Source of the DNA: JAHECQ01 sp047638695 | Lineage (GTDB): Bacteria; Actinomycetota; Acidimicrobiia; Acidimicrobiales; SZUA-35 | Reading direction: 5' to 3' | Assembly (NCBI GenBank): GCA_047638695.1 | Contig: JBLINY010000010.1 | Coordinates: forward strand, 1-64,000 | Length of the DNA: 64,000 nucleotides | Made by a program: the position numbers and the translations under genes | Notes under the pieces: generated by a model | The model's database searches: none | Seen by the model: only the letters and a program-made list of their open reading frames with translations | Told to the model about the DNA's origin: nothing | In this document: positions 50,407-58,966 of the stretch, in pieces | Position numbering within the stretch: the stretch's first letter is position 1 | How the letters are laid out: each line of letters opens with the position of its first letter

Positions 50407-51300
50407 TTAGGCGTCGAGATAGCGGGTGACGGCGATGCCTGAGCCAACGAAGCCGATGAGGGCGCCGGCTCCCAGGAGCGTCATAGCCACAGGAAAGAGC
50501 TGAGCCGAGTCAAGGGCAAAGCTGTCGAACAGCCGGAAACTGGTCGAGTTCAGCAAGTTCCGAATCACGCGATTCAGGCCGAACACAGCAACTGTGCTGA
50601 CCGCGGCACCGACGACCCCCTGGACCAGGCCTTCAAGCATGAACGGGATGCGGATGAACCAGTTGGTGGCGCCGACCAGGCGCATCACCTCAATTTCACG
50701 GCGGCGGGCAAACAGCGCGGTGCGGATCGAGTTGTACATCAACATGGCCGAAGCCGCCGCCGATGCGAGGGCAGCGCCGAGCATGATGTTGGAGGCCACC
50801 CTGGTGAAGTCGTTGAGCCGCTTGATGTACTCGCCGGCGTAGTCGACATTGCGTACCCCCGGGAGGCCCTCGAACTCCGATCCAAGCGACTGAACGACTG
50901 CCAGATCGGGGATCTCAGGGACAACGCGGAACGAGGTCGGCAGTTGCTCCGGCGTCACCGCTTCGAGAACTTCCGGCGAATCCTGCCAGAACTCCTCAAA
51001 CTCTGCGTACGTCTCTTCAATATTGACGAAGCGCCAGTCGCGAACCTGCGGCGAGTCGGCCAGGGCTCGCTCAACTGACTCTCGTTGCTCGCCAGTCGCG
51101 TCCGGTGCGAGCCAAACGATGAACTCGACATCATCCTTGAAGCGGGTGTTGAGGCCGTCGACCCCTCGTTGAATCACGAGGGCCGCGCCGAGGAGAGCCA
51201 GCGACACAGCGACGGTGAGCACCGTGGCAATCGTGAGCGAAGGATTGCGGACCAGGTTATTCCCGGTCTCCTTAGCGATGTAGTCAACGCGAAGAGCCAT
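50407..51300 (-). CDS. ftsX: Cell-division protein FtsX
   Basis: A 297-residue ABC-transporter-like permease that, with FtsE, regulates cell-wall hydrolases at the division site. An N-terminal helix (SLTIATVLTVAVSLALLGAALVI) is followed by an extracellular domain of about 130 residues (FIVWLAPDATGEQRESVERAL) and three C-terminal helices. The signature MRLVGATNWFIRIPFMLEGLVQGVVGA is clear. The ftsE gene ends 26 bases upstream on the same strand. No NlpC/P60 or M23 hydrolase gene, often seen downstream, is present. Confidence 0.92.
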   Translation of the reverse strand: MALRVDYIAKETGNNLVRNPSLTIATVLTVAVSLALLGAALVIQRGVDGLNTRFKDDVEFIVWLAPDATGEQRESVERALADSPQVRDWRFVNIEETYAEFEEFWQDSPEVLEAVTPEQLPTSFRVVPEIPDLAVVQSLGSEFEGLPGVRNVDYAGEYIKRLNDFTRVASNIMLGAALASAAASAMLMYNSIRTALFARRREIEVMRLVGATNWFIRIPFMLEGLVQGVVGAAVSTVAVFGLNRVIRNLLNSTSFRLFDSFALDSAQLFPVAMTLLGAGALIGFVGSGIAVTRYLDA

Positions 51301-51326
51301 GAGACTGTCCTAAGGGAGAGGGGTAG

Positions 51327-52004
51327 CTACTCGTACACGCCGCGGGCCTGATCACGGACGATCGAAGCCTGCGACAGTTCGATCACGCGACGACGCATGG
51401 TGTCGACAATGCCGCGATCATGGGTGGCCATCACCACCGTGGTGCCTGTCTTGTTGATGCGGTCAAGCAAGCGCATGATGCCAATAGCGGTTTGCGGGTC
51501 GAGGTTGCCGGTCGGCTCATCGGCCAGCAAAATCAGCGGCCGGTTGACGAAGGCACGGGCAATAGAGACACGCTGTTGTTCGCCGCCCGAGAGCTGTTCT
51601 GGATACTTGTCGACCTTGTCGCCCAACCCGACCAGATCACAGATGGCGGGAACCTGATTCTTGATGACGTGTCGAGGCCGGCCGATCACTTCGAGGGCGA
51701 AACTCACGTTCTCAGCTACGGTGCGATTGGGCAGCAGCTTGAAGTCTTGGAAGACACAACCGATGTTCCGGCGCAGCATCGGCACCTTCCAGCTGGACAG
51801 CTGGCCGATGTCTTTGCCGGCAACGAAGATGCGGCCTTCGTCGGGATCCTCTTGCTTATTCAGTAGCCGCAAGAAGGTGCTCTTGCCCGAGCCTGAAGGA
51901 CCGACGAGAAACACGAACTCGCCCTTCTCGATGTCGGCCGATGCGTCGCGAAGAGCGACCGTGCTGCCCGGGTACTCCTTGGTGACGTTCTCGAGCTTGA
52001 TCAT
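51327..52004 (-). CDS. ftsE: Cell-division ATP-binding protein FtsE
   Basis: A 225-residue ABC ATPase that powers FtsX. Walker A GPSGSGKST near residue 36, the ABC signature LSGGEQQRVSIARAF near 138, Walker B LILLADEPTGNLD and the switch His in MATHDRGIV are all present. The start ATG 52004 overlaps the prfB stop by 4 bases, so the genes form one operon: secA, prfB, ftsE, ftsX. Confidence 0.95.
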   Translation of the reverse strand: MIKLENVTKEYPGSTVALRDASADIEKGEFVFLVGPSGSGKSTFLRLLNKQEDPDEGRIFVAGKDIGQLSSWKVPMLRRNIGCVFQDFKLLPNRTVAENVSFALEVIGRPRHVIKNQVPAICDLVGLGDKVDKYPEQLSGGEQQRVSIARAFVNRPLILLADEPTGNLDPQTAIGIMRLLDRINKTGTTVVMATHDRGIVDTMRRRVIELSQASIVRDQARGVYE

Positions 52005-53137
52005 GCGGTAGCTCCAGTCGACTGCTCAACTTCGGTTGCTGATGCTCGCCGCCAGCGAAGCCAGGCCTCCATGAATGCCCCGACATCGCCGCCGAGCACC
52101 CCATCGGGGTTACCCGAAGTCAGACCAGACCGCTCGTCCTTGACCTGCTGATAGGGCTGCAGCACATAGCTGCGGATTTGGCTCCCCCACTCGGTCTTCA
52201 TTGAATCGCCAGCGGCCGCTGCCAACTCTTCCTCGCGCTTCTGTCGCTCGAGCTCGACGAGCCGGACCGAGAGCATCTGCATGCATCGATCCTTGTTCTG
52301 GTGCTGGCTCCGCTCGTTCTGGCACGACACGACAATCCCCGACGGCAGGTGTGTGATACGCACGGCCGAGTCGGTGGTGTTCACATGCTGGCCACCGGCA
52401 CCCGACGACCGGAAGACGTCGACCCGAAGCTCCTTGTCATCGATGACCACCTGCTCGGTGGCATCGGGGATGTCGGGCCAGAGGCTAAAGCTGGCAAAGG
52501 CGGTATGGCGGCGGGCCTGCTGATCAAACGGCGATATTCGCACCAACCGGTGCACGCCTCGTTCGGCCTGCAGCAACCCATAGGCGTGGCGACCCGAAAT
52601 TGTGAAGCCAACCGTACTGATGCCAGCTTCCTGGCCTTCTTGCCATTCGGTTACCTCGAGGTCGAAGCCTCGTTTGTCGGCCCACCGCTTGTACATCTCG
52701 AACATCATCTGGGCCCAGTCCTGGGCGTCGGTTCCACCGGCCCCAGAGTGGATCTCGCAGACTGCATCACCTTCGTCGTACTCACCCGTGAAGAGGGCCC
52801 GAAGCTCGAGGGCGTGAAACTCTTCGGTGAGAACCTTGATCATTCCCGCGGCTTCGGTGATCGAATCGTCGTCGCCTTCTTCCTTGCCCAACTCCCACAA
52901 GGTCTTGGCATCATCGACCTCGCCAGCCAGGCGGTCGTAAAGATCAGTGTCCTCCTTTACCGATGTGAACTCGGTTTGCACCTTGCGAGCCCGCTCGGCA
53001 TCGTCCCACAAGTCGGGTCGGCCCATCTCGGTCTCGAGCTGGGGCAGCCGAGAACGGAGCTGACCGATTCGGAGGTAGTCCTCCGCCTCAGCTAGTTCAG
53101 TGAGCAATCGCGCGATGTGGTCGGAGAGATCAGCCAT
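52001..53137 (-). CDS. prfB: Peptide chain release factor 2
   Basis: A 378-residue factor that ends translation at UAA and UGA. The codon-recognition tripeptide SPF is in VRISPFDQQARR, and the catalytic GGQ is in SSGAGGQHVNTTDS. The frame is continuous, so the programmed +1 frameshift that autoregulates RF2 in many bacteria is absent, as in other actinobacteria. It lies 12 bases after secA and overlaps ftsE by 4 bases. Confidence 0.95.
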   Translation of the reverse strand: MADLSDHIARLLTELAEAEDYLRIGQLRSRLPQLETEMGRPDLWDDAERARKVQTEFTSVKEDTDLYDRLAGEVDDAKTLWELGKEEGDDDSITEAAGMIKVLTEEFHALELRALFTGEYDEGDAVCEIHSGAGGTDAQDWAQMMFEMYKRWADKRGFDLEVTEWQEGQEAGISTVGFTISGRHAYGLLQAERGVHRLVRISPFDQQARRHTAFASFSLWPDIPDATEQVVIDDKELRVDVFRSSGAGGQHVNTTDSAVRITHLPSGIVVSCQNERSQHQNKDRCMQMLSVRLVELERQKREEELAAAAGDSMKTEWGSQIRSYVLQPYQQVKDERSGLTSGNPDGVLGGDVGAFMEAWLRWRRASATEVEQSTGATA

Positions 53138-53149
53138 ACGTGTGAACGG

Positions 53150-55978
53150 TCAGCGACCGTGGCACTGCTTGTACTTCTTGCCGCTTTGGCATGGACATGG
53201 AGCGTTCCGGGGTGTCTTGTCCCACTCGTCCTTCACAACAGTCTTTTGTCGAGGCGCATCCTCGACCGGCCCGTCACCAGCACTTGTGAGGCTGCGAGCA
53301 TCGGCCTTGGCCGCCGAAATATCGGTGGTACGAGTGGTCGCACCAATGGTTGGCGCCTTGCGCGGGGCATCGAGCTTCGGACGCCCGTCGGCGGGGCTCT
53401 GGTGCAGCTGCGGTGAGGAGGCGCCGACGCCATTGGCTGTAGGGGCGGCACCGGTCGCCTGAGCTTCGTCGTTCGTCGTGACGTCGCTGGGGGTCGTTTC
53501 GTCCGGCTTCTGGACCACCTGCACGTGCATGACGTACCGCACGAAGTCGAGCGACAAACCTGTCATCATCTGGGAGAAGAGGTCGAAGCCCTCGCGCTGC
53601 CACTCGGTGAGCGGATCGCGTTGACCCATTGCCCGAAGGTTGATGCCCTCACGCAGATGATCCATTTCGCCGAGGTGATCGCGCCAACGCTGATCGACCA
53701 TTTGCAGCATGATCTGACGCTCGATTTGGCGCATCACCTCCGGGCCAAGTTCGGCCTCGCGCTCGTGATAGAGGCGGCTTCCCTCATCGGCGATTGCCCC
53801 GATGATCTCATTGGTGTTCTTTGCTTCGCTGAGTTGATCGGCGCTCAGCTCGCTTGGCCAGAACGATCCGAGTTCGGTGTGGAGGGCTTCGATGTCCCAC
53901 GAATCGTCGAGCTCTTCGGTGCAATGAGTTCGGACGAGAGTGTCGGCGACCGCCTGCAGTGCCTCGAGTGATTCGTCGCGGAGGTCGGCCTCGTCGAGTA
54001 CCTGCAGACGCCTGGCGTAGATCACCTTGCGTTGCTCGTTGAAGACTTCGTCGTACTTCAACACGTTCTTGCGAATCTCGGCATTGCGCTGCTCGACGCT
54101 CTGCTGAGCCCGTTCGACCGACTTTGTGACCATGTTCGATTCGATGGGGACGTCTTCGGGCAATGCCGCGTCCATCACCTTCTTCATCGGGCCAGTGGCG
54201 AAGATGCGCATGAGGTCGTCTTCGAGCGACAGGTAGAAACGGCTCTCGCCCGGGTCCCCCTGCCGACCGGCACGGCCTCGCAACTGATTGTCGATGCGAC
54301 GACTCTCATGACGCTCGGTCGCAAGTACGTACAGGCCTCCGGCTTGACGTACCTTCTCGCCTTCCTCGGTGCAGAAGGCTTCCCAGTAATCGAGGCGCTC
54401 CTGATAGTAGGCAACACCCTCGTCGGTGTCGGGGTCGAGCCCCTCGGCCCGCGTGTCGCGCTCGGCCAGCTTCTCGGCATTCCCGCCGAGGACGATGTCA
54501 ACGCCTCGGCCAGCCATGTTGGTCGCAACAGTGACTGCACCCGGCTGGCCAGCTTGAGCCACGATGTCTGCCTCGCGGGTGTGCTGCTTGGCGTTCAGCA
54601 CCTCATGAGCCACACCCCGATCGCTCATGAACTTGCTGAGCACCTCAGACTTCTCCACAGACGCAGTGCCAACGAGCACTGGTTGACCTGCCCCTACTCG
54701 CTGTTCGATGTCGTCGATGACGGCGCCGAACTTGCCCTCTTCACTCTTGAAGATGAGATCGGCCTGGTCTTTGCGAGCCAAAGGCCGGTTCGTTGGCACC
54801 TGCACAACAACGAGGTCGTAGGTGGATTCGAGCTCGGCGGCATCGCTGAGCGCTGTACCGGTCATCCCAGCCAGCTTGTCGTACATCCGGAAGTAGTTCT
54901 GCAGCGTGACGGTGGCCAGCGTCTGCTGCTCTTCCTTGATCTGCACCCCTTCTTTGGCTTCAACCGCCTGGTGTAAGCCATCAGACCACCGACGCCCGTC
55001 GAGCACGCGTCCAGTGAACTCATCGACGATCTTCACCTCGCCATCGGTGACCAGATAGTCCTTGTCTCGCTGGAACAACTCTTTGGCCCGGAGAGCCACG
55101 CCCAATTGGTGAACAAGGTCTTGCTGCACGCCGTCGTAGAGGTTCTCGATCTCCAGGAGCTCTTCTACCGCCGTGATGCCCTCGTCGGTAATGGCGACCT
55201 GACGCTTTTCTTCGTCCACGTCGTAGTGGTCGTCGCGATCGAGCTTCTTCACCACATCGGAGAAGCGATAGTACAGATCGGCGGCGCCGCGAACCTTGCC
55301 GCTGATGATCAGCGGGGTCCGGGCCTCGTCGATCAGAATCGAGTCAATCTCGTCCACGATGGCGAAGCTGTGGCCTCGCTGCACCATGTCAGCCTTCGTC
55401 CGCGCCATGTTGTCGCGCAGATAGTCAAAGCCAACTTCGTTGTTCGTGGCGTAGGTGATGTCGCGTGCGTACTGTTCGCGTTTGAAGCCAGGGTCGCTGC
55501 TGCCGCCCGGAACCACCAGGCCAACGGTGAGGCCAAGCCAGTTGTGTACCTGGCCCATCCATTCAGAGTCGCGTGAGGCGAGATAGTCGTTGACGGTGAC
55601 CACGTGGACGCCGTTACCAACCAGCCCGTTCAGATAGACGGGCAGTGTCGAAACAAGGGTCTTGCCCTCGCCGGTCTTCATCTCGGCAACCCAGCCCCAG
55701 TGCAGTGCTGCACCGCCCATCAACTGAACGTCGTAGTGCCGCTGGCCAATCACCCGATGCGCGGCTTCGCGAACCGTGGCGAACGCGTCCACCATCAGGT
55801 GGTCGGCGCTCTCCCCATTGTCGAGGCGAGTGCGAAATTCGTTGGTCTTGGCTTTGAGCGCGTCGTCACTGAGGGCCACGTATTCGGGGCCCAATGCGTT
55901 CACGGGATCGACGACGTTGGTGATGGCTTTCAGCCGCTTGCCGTCGCCCGCCTTGAGGATCTTGTCGAGAAGTTTCAT
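53150..55978 (-). CDS. secA: Preprotein translocase ATPase SecA
   Basis: A 942-residue motor that drives proteins through SecYEG. Walker A MKTGEGKTLVS lies near residue 105 and Walker B is in VDEIDSILIDEARTPLI. TNMAGRGVDIVLGG is helicase motif V and HESRRIDNQLRGRAGRQGD motif VI. The C-terminal zinc motif CPCQSGKKYKQCHG is intact, preceded by a variable linker. The length and the tail fit the canonical SecA1 of actinobacteria. The gene starts 73 bases downstream of hpf. Confidence 0.97.
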   Translation of the reverse strand: MKLLDKILKAGDGKRLKAITNVVDPVNALGPEYVALSDDALKAKTNEFRTRLDNGESADHLMVDAFATVREAAHRVIGQRHYDVQLMGGAALHWGWVAEMKTGEGKTLVSTLPVYLNGLVGNGVHVVTVNDYLASRDSEWMGQVHNWLGLTVGLVVPGGSSDPGFKREQYARDITYATNNEVGFDYLRDNMARTKADMVQRGHSFAIVDEIDSILIDEARTPLIISGKVRGAADLYYRFSDVVKKLDRDDHYDVDEEKRQVAITDEGITAVEELLEIENLYDGVQQDLVHQLGVALRAKELFQRDKDYLVTDGEVKIVDEFTGRVLDGRRWSDGLHQAVEAKEGVQIKEEQQTLATVTLQNYFRMYDKLAGMTGTALSDAAELESTYDLVVVQVPTNRPLARKDQADLIFKSEEGKFGAVIDDIEQRVGAGQPVLVGTASVEKSEVLSKFMSDRGVAHEVLNAKQHTREADIVAQAGQPGAVTVATNMAGRGVDIVLGGNAEKLAERDTRAEGLDPDTDEGVAYYQERLDYWEAFCTEEGEKVRQAGGLYVLATERHESRRIDNQLRGRAGRQGDPGESRFYLSLEDDLMRIFATGPMKKVMDAALPEDVPIESNMVTKSVERAQQSVEQRNAEIRKNVLKYDEVFNEQRKVIYARRLQVLDEADLRDESLEALQAVADTLVRTHCTEELDDSWDIEALHTELGSFWPSELSADQLSEAKNTNEIIGAIADEGSRLYHEREAELGPEVMRQIERQIMLQMVDQRWRDHLGEMDHLREGINLRAMGQRDPLTEWQREGFDLFSQMMTGLSLDFVRYVMHVQVVQKPDETTPSDVTTNDEAQATGAAPTANGVGASSPQLHQSPADGRPKLDAPRKAPTIGATTRTTDISAAKADARSLTSAGDGPVEDAPRQKTVVKDEWDKTPRNAPCPCQSGKKYKQCHGR

Positions 55979-56051
55979 CCGGCCGGTAAGCCTACTGCCG
56001 CCCGGGCGGGTGGCTGTGGCAGGTGGCTTCGGTCACGTCTGGATGCGTTGT

Positions 56052-56618
56052 TCAGCCCTCGATATCAATGAGACCAATGTCGCCATCATCGCGGCGATAA
56101 ACCACTGCCGGCTTTGACGTCTCGGCGTTGATGAATACGTAGAAGTCGTGATTCAGTAGGTCCATCTCGAGGGCCGCGTTACCGGACTCCATCGCCGCAA
56201 CCTCGAAGCGTTTGCTCTTGACGATCTTGTAGACCGGCTCGGGGTCGTCCTGCCCGGCTCCGAGAAGCGAGTCGGGTACCAACTCGTCTTCTATCTCCGG
56301 CTTGTCTCGGCCCTGCTTCCGGTTCTGGACCTTGGTCTTCAACTTCCGGAGCTGTCGTTCGAGCTTGTCCTCGGCCAGATCAACGGCTGTGAACCCGTCG
56401 GGAGCGCTGACCTTGCAGCGGATGTGATGGCCATGGCCTTCGATCGTGACCTCGCAGAACTCTTTGTTGTCGATGCGAGGATTCTTCTCTTCCCAGAAAT
56501 GAACCTCGGCTCGATCCATACCGCCGAGGTACCGGTCGCACTTGCCGATCTTGTCGACGGCGTAGTTTCGAAGCTTCTCCGAAACCGTTGTGTGTCGACC
56601 GCTGACCGTTACGTCCAC
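56052..56618 (-). CDS. hpf: Ribosome hibernation-promoting factor, long form
   Basis: A 188-residue protein that binds the 30S subunit and pairs ribosomes in stationary phase. The N-terminal S30AE domain shows MDVTVSGRHTTVSEKLRNYAVDKIGKCDRYL and VEVTIEGHGHHIRCKVSAPDG-like segments. The C-terminal dimerisation domain reads VYKIVKSKRFEVAAMESGNAALEMDLLNHDFYVFINAE, followed by YRRDDGDIGLID. Both domains together define the long form. It precedes secA on the same strand. Confidence 0.93.
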   Translation of the reverse strand: MDVTVSGRHTTVSEKLRNYAVDKIGKCDRYLGGMDRAEVHFWEEKNPRIDNKEFCEVTIEGHGHHIRCKVSAPDGFTAVDLAEDKLERQLRKLKTKVQNRKQGRDKPEIEDELVPDSLLGAGQDDPEPVYKIVKSKRFEVAAMESGNAALEMDLLNHDFYVFINAETSKPAVVYRRDDGDIGLIDIEG

Positions 56619-56696
56619 GAAAGTCTCCGTTCGTTGGCTTTTAGGTCTTCCTCACCATAGATCGGAATCGATGGGCCGTGGGGCCTGTCTTCATAC

Positions 56697-57278
56697 CTAC
56701 GCAGCGCGTTGGTGCTCGCCAGCACTCGACCGAGGGTCAACTGCGGCCACCGTCATGACGGTGACGGCCGTGAATCCCGCTGAACGCAAGGCCACCACGC
56801 CGGCCCGCAGCGATGCTCCCGTGGTCCGCACATCATCGACCAACAGAACCCGACCCGGAGGCGGCCGACCGGTGACCGTCAGCGACGGGCCAACCAAACG
56901 TTGATCACGACTCTGCCCGGTCTGCGATCGTCGATCGGCTCGGCGAAGAAGGCGTCGGTGCGGCACGCCCAGGCGCCGGGCGACCGATCGGGCCAACAAG
57001 CGACCTTGGTCGTACCCGCGTTCTTGTCGGTGGGTTCGACTGGCGGGAACCCAGGTGACCAGGTCGACTGGCTCAACCACTTCAGCCGCTAGGGCTCGAC
57101 CGAGGGGCCGCCACAGGTCACGCCGACCGCTGTTCTTTGCTGCCAGCACGATCGAGCGTCCGAGATCGTCGTACTGGAACAGCGACCGACCAGCTGCCGG
57201 CCGGAGTTGCTGCCAGCAGCTCTCACACACAAAGCGGGAATCGCGCCCGCATCCAGGACACCGCCGCTCCAAGAACAC
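56697..57278 (-). CDS. ComF-family phosphoribosyltransferase-like protein
   Basis: A 193-residue protein with a four-cysteine N-terminal finger (RRCPGCGRDSRFVCESCWQQL) and a PRPP-binding site, VLLVDDVRTTGASL, near residue 145. KNSGRRDLWRPLGRAL and SRTHRQERGYDQGRLLAR are typical of the ComF/GntX family. In competent bacteria it acts in DNA uptake; in others the role is unclear. The start is GTG 57278. It lies 78 bases upstream of hpf, as it does in many actinobacteria. Confidence 0.87.
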   Translation of the reverse strand: MFLERRCPGCGRDSRFVCESCWQQLRPAAGRSLFQYDDLGRSIVLAAKNSGRRDLWRPLGRALAAEVVEPVDLVTWVPASRTHRQERGYDQGRLLARSVARRLGVPHRRLLRRADRRSQTGQSRDQRLVGPSLTVTGRPPPGRVLLVDDVRTTGASLRAGVVALRSAGFTAVTVMTVAAVDPRSSAGEHQRAA

Positions 57279-57304
57279 TGATTGTGAGGCTATGGGATCA
57301 CTAC

Positions 57305-57682
57305 TCAGATGACGTGGGCCACCTGGAAGACGTTGCCGAGCGGATCCTGCACCATCCCGCGACGATCGCCATAGGGCGTGTCGAACGGATGCTCAATCAC
57401 GGTCGCGCCAGCAGAAACAGCCCGTTGACAAACCTTGTCAGCATCATCGACGTAGATGTAGAGGAACGCCGGAAACATCTCACGCTCATCGGTTTCGGAA
57501 ATCATGATGAGCGAGTCGCCGATACGCATCTCGACCGGTTGGCCGGCCACGACGGTTCCGACCGCATCGAAAACCCGACGGAGAAACTCGGCCTGCCAGG
57601 CAACATCGACGACGACGAGACGAGGTGTGACCGAATGAAACCCCGTGCGCGGCACTCGACGGGTCTGAGAAGCGTGTGCCAT
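57305..57682 (-). CDS. VOC-family (glyoxalase/bleomycin-resistance-like) protein
   Basis: A 125-residue single VOC unit-pair. VTPRLVVVDVAWQAEFLRRVF, EMRIGDSLIMISETDE, FLYIYVDDADKVCQRAVSAGATVIEHPFDTPYGDRRGMVQDPLGNVFQVAHV match the PhnB/glyoxalase-like type. The central DTPYGDRRGMVQDPLGN segment is the signature. ATG 57682 was preferred; the longer frame to 57853 overlaps the P450 gene and is rich in Arg and Gly. Its role is unknown. Confidence 0.85.
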   Translation of the reverse strand: MAHASQTRRVPRTGFHSVTPRLVVVDVAWQAEFLRRVFDAVGTVVAGQPVEMRIGDSLIMISETDEREMFPAFLYIYVDDADKVCQRAVSAGATVIEHPFDTPYGDRRGMVQDPLGNVFQVAHVI

Positions 57683-57747
57683 GGTCAAGATTCTTCCACG
57701 GTCGCGGCCTCCGGTGGCGGCATCGAGCCAGCAAGTTCTCGCCTGAC

Positions 57748-58935
57748 CTATGAAAGTACGACCGGCACCTCTCGAGGGCCGCGAACCTGTGCCCCGCCCC
57801 AGCGAACGTCGGCACCCGGCAGCAGTGAGAAGGCAGGGAACCGTTCGAGCCACGTTTCGATAGCGACCTGCATCTCCATGCGGGCCACATTCGACCCGAT
57901 GCAGCGGTGAATGCCGATGCCGAAAGCGAAGTGGCGGTTCTGTTGCCGATCGATCAGAACTTCATCGGCCCGATCAAAGTGTTCGGGGTCGCGATTTCCG
58001 GCAGGGAAGTTGAGCAGGATCTTGTCGCCGGCTTGCACGGGGCAGCCCCCGACCTCGGCATCCTCGACGACTACCCGGGCCATGGTCACCGGCGAATAGG
58101 CCCGAAGGAACTCCTCGACTGCGGTGGGGAGAAGGTCGGGCTCGGAAACGAGACGGTCGCGATCTTCGGGGTGCGTGGCCAAGTGCCAGAGGCTGGCCCC
58201 GATGCCGGACCAGGTCGTGTCGATGCCGGCCATCAACAATAGGAAACAGGTGCCAAGGATGTGCTTCTCGGTAAGCGGTCCACCCTGCAACTCGGCATCA
58301 AGCAGATAGCTGATGAGATCGTCGGATCGTTCGGCCCGGCGGGCCTCGAGATGCTCGCCGAAGTAGGCCAAGATTTCTCTGATGGCGACGCGGCTCGCTT
58401 CAGGATCGTTGGCCCCCTCCTGGAAAATGGCGATGGCCCAATCGGTAAAGCGGTCCTCTTCACCTTCCGGGATGCCGAGCATGTGGGCGATTACACGAAC
58501 CGGAATGTGCTGCGCGAAATCGCTCGCGGCATCAGCCGTTGGCGCATCACCGATGGCATCGAGCAGCTCGTAACAAATGGCTCTCGTCTTGTGACCCAGC
58601 TTCTCGACCGCCTTCGGGCTGAAGTACGGCAACAAGATGCGTCGCGCTTCGGTGTGGAAGGGCGGATCCGAGGTAATGGGCGGCGCAACCAGCTGGTTGT
58701 AGCCCGCCGGCGTCGGCAACACGCCGGTGTCGCGCGACGAGAAACGCTCGGTGTCGTAGGCGACTGCCGCGACGTCGTCGTAACGAGTTGGCAAAACGGC
58801 ACCACCCCGTCGCTCAGTATGAGCAACGGGGCAGCTTTCGCGTAGTTCGTCCCAGATCTCGTAGGGGTTCGCTTCATAGTCGGGGTGACCAACATCGAAG
58901 TCTGTTGCCCAATCTCTGACTGGTTCCGGTGCCAT
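57748..58935 (-). CDS. Cytochrome P450
   Basis: A 395-residue heme monooxygenase. The I-helix oxygen-binding segment AGIDTTWSG, the E-x-x-R region in FLRAYSPVTMARVV and the heme loop FAFGIGIHRCIGSNVARME with Cys345 are present. The N-terminal DWATDFDVGHPDYEANPYEIWDELRESCPVAHTERRGG is shared with the broken copy at 48046-49140. The related P450 families in actinobacteria oxidise terpenes, steroids and aromatic compounds, so substrate assignment is not possible here. It stands between a VOC gene and ahcY. Confidence 0.92.
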   Translation of the reverse strand: MAPEPVRDWATDFDVGHPDYEANPYEIWDELRESCPVAHTERRGGAVLPTRYDDVAAVAYDTERFSSRDTGVLPTPAGYNQLVAPPITSDPPFHTEARRILLPYFSPKAVEKLGHKTRAICYELLDAIGDAPTADAASDFAQHIPVRVIAHMLGIPEGEEDRFTDWAIAIFQEGANDPEASRVAIREILAYFGEHLEARRAERSDDLISYLLDAELQGGPLTEKHILGTCFLLLMAGIDTTWSGIGASLWHLATHPEDRDRLVSEPDLLPTAVEEFLRAYSPVTMARVVVEDAEVGGCPVQAGDKILLNFPAGNRDPEHFDRADEVLIDRQQNRHFAFGIGIHRCIGSNVARMEMQVAIETWLERFPAFSLLPGADVRWGGAQVRGPREVPVVLS

Positions 58936-58966
58936 GACAGAAAGTTAGGCCACGGTCACGGGTCTG

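Noticed and set aside
53000..53137. Programmed +1 frameshift site in prfB
   Set aside because: The N-terminal frame is continuous with no in-frame TGA, so no frameshift is needed.
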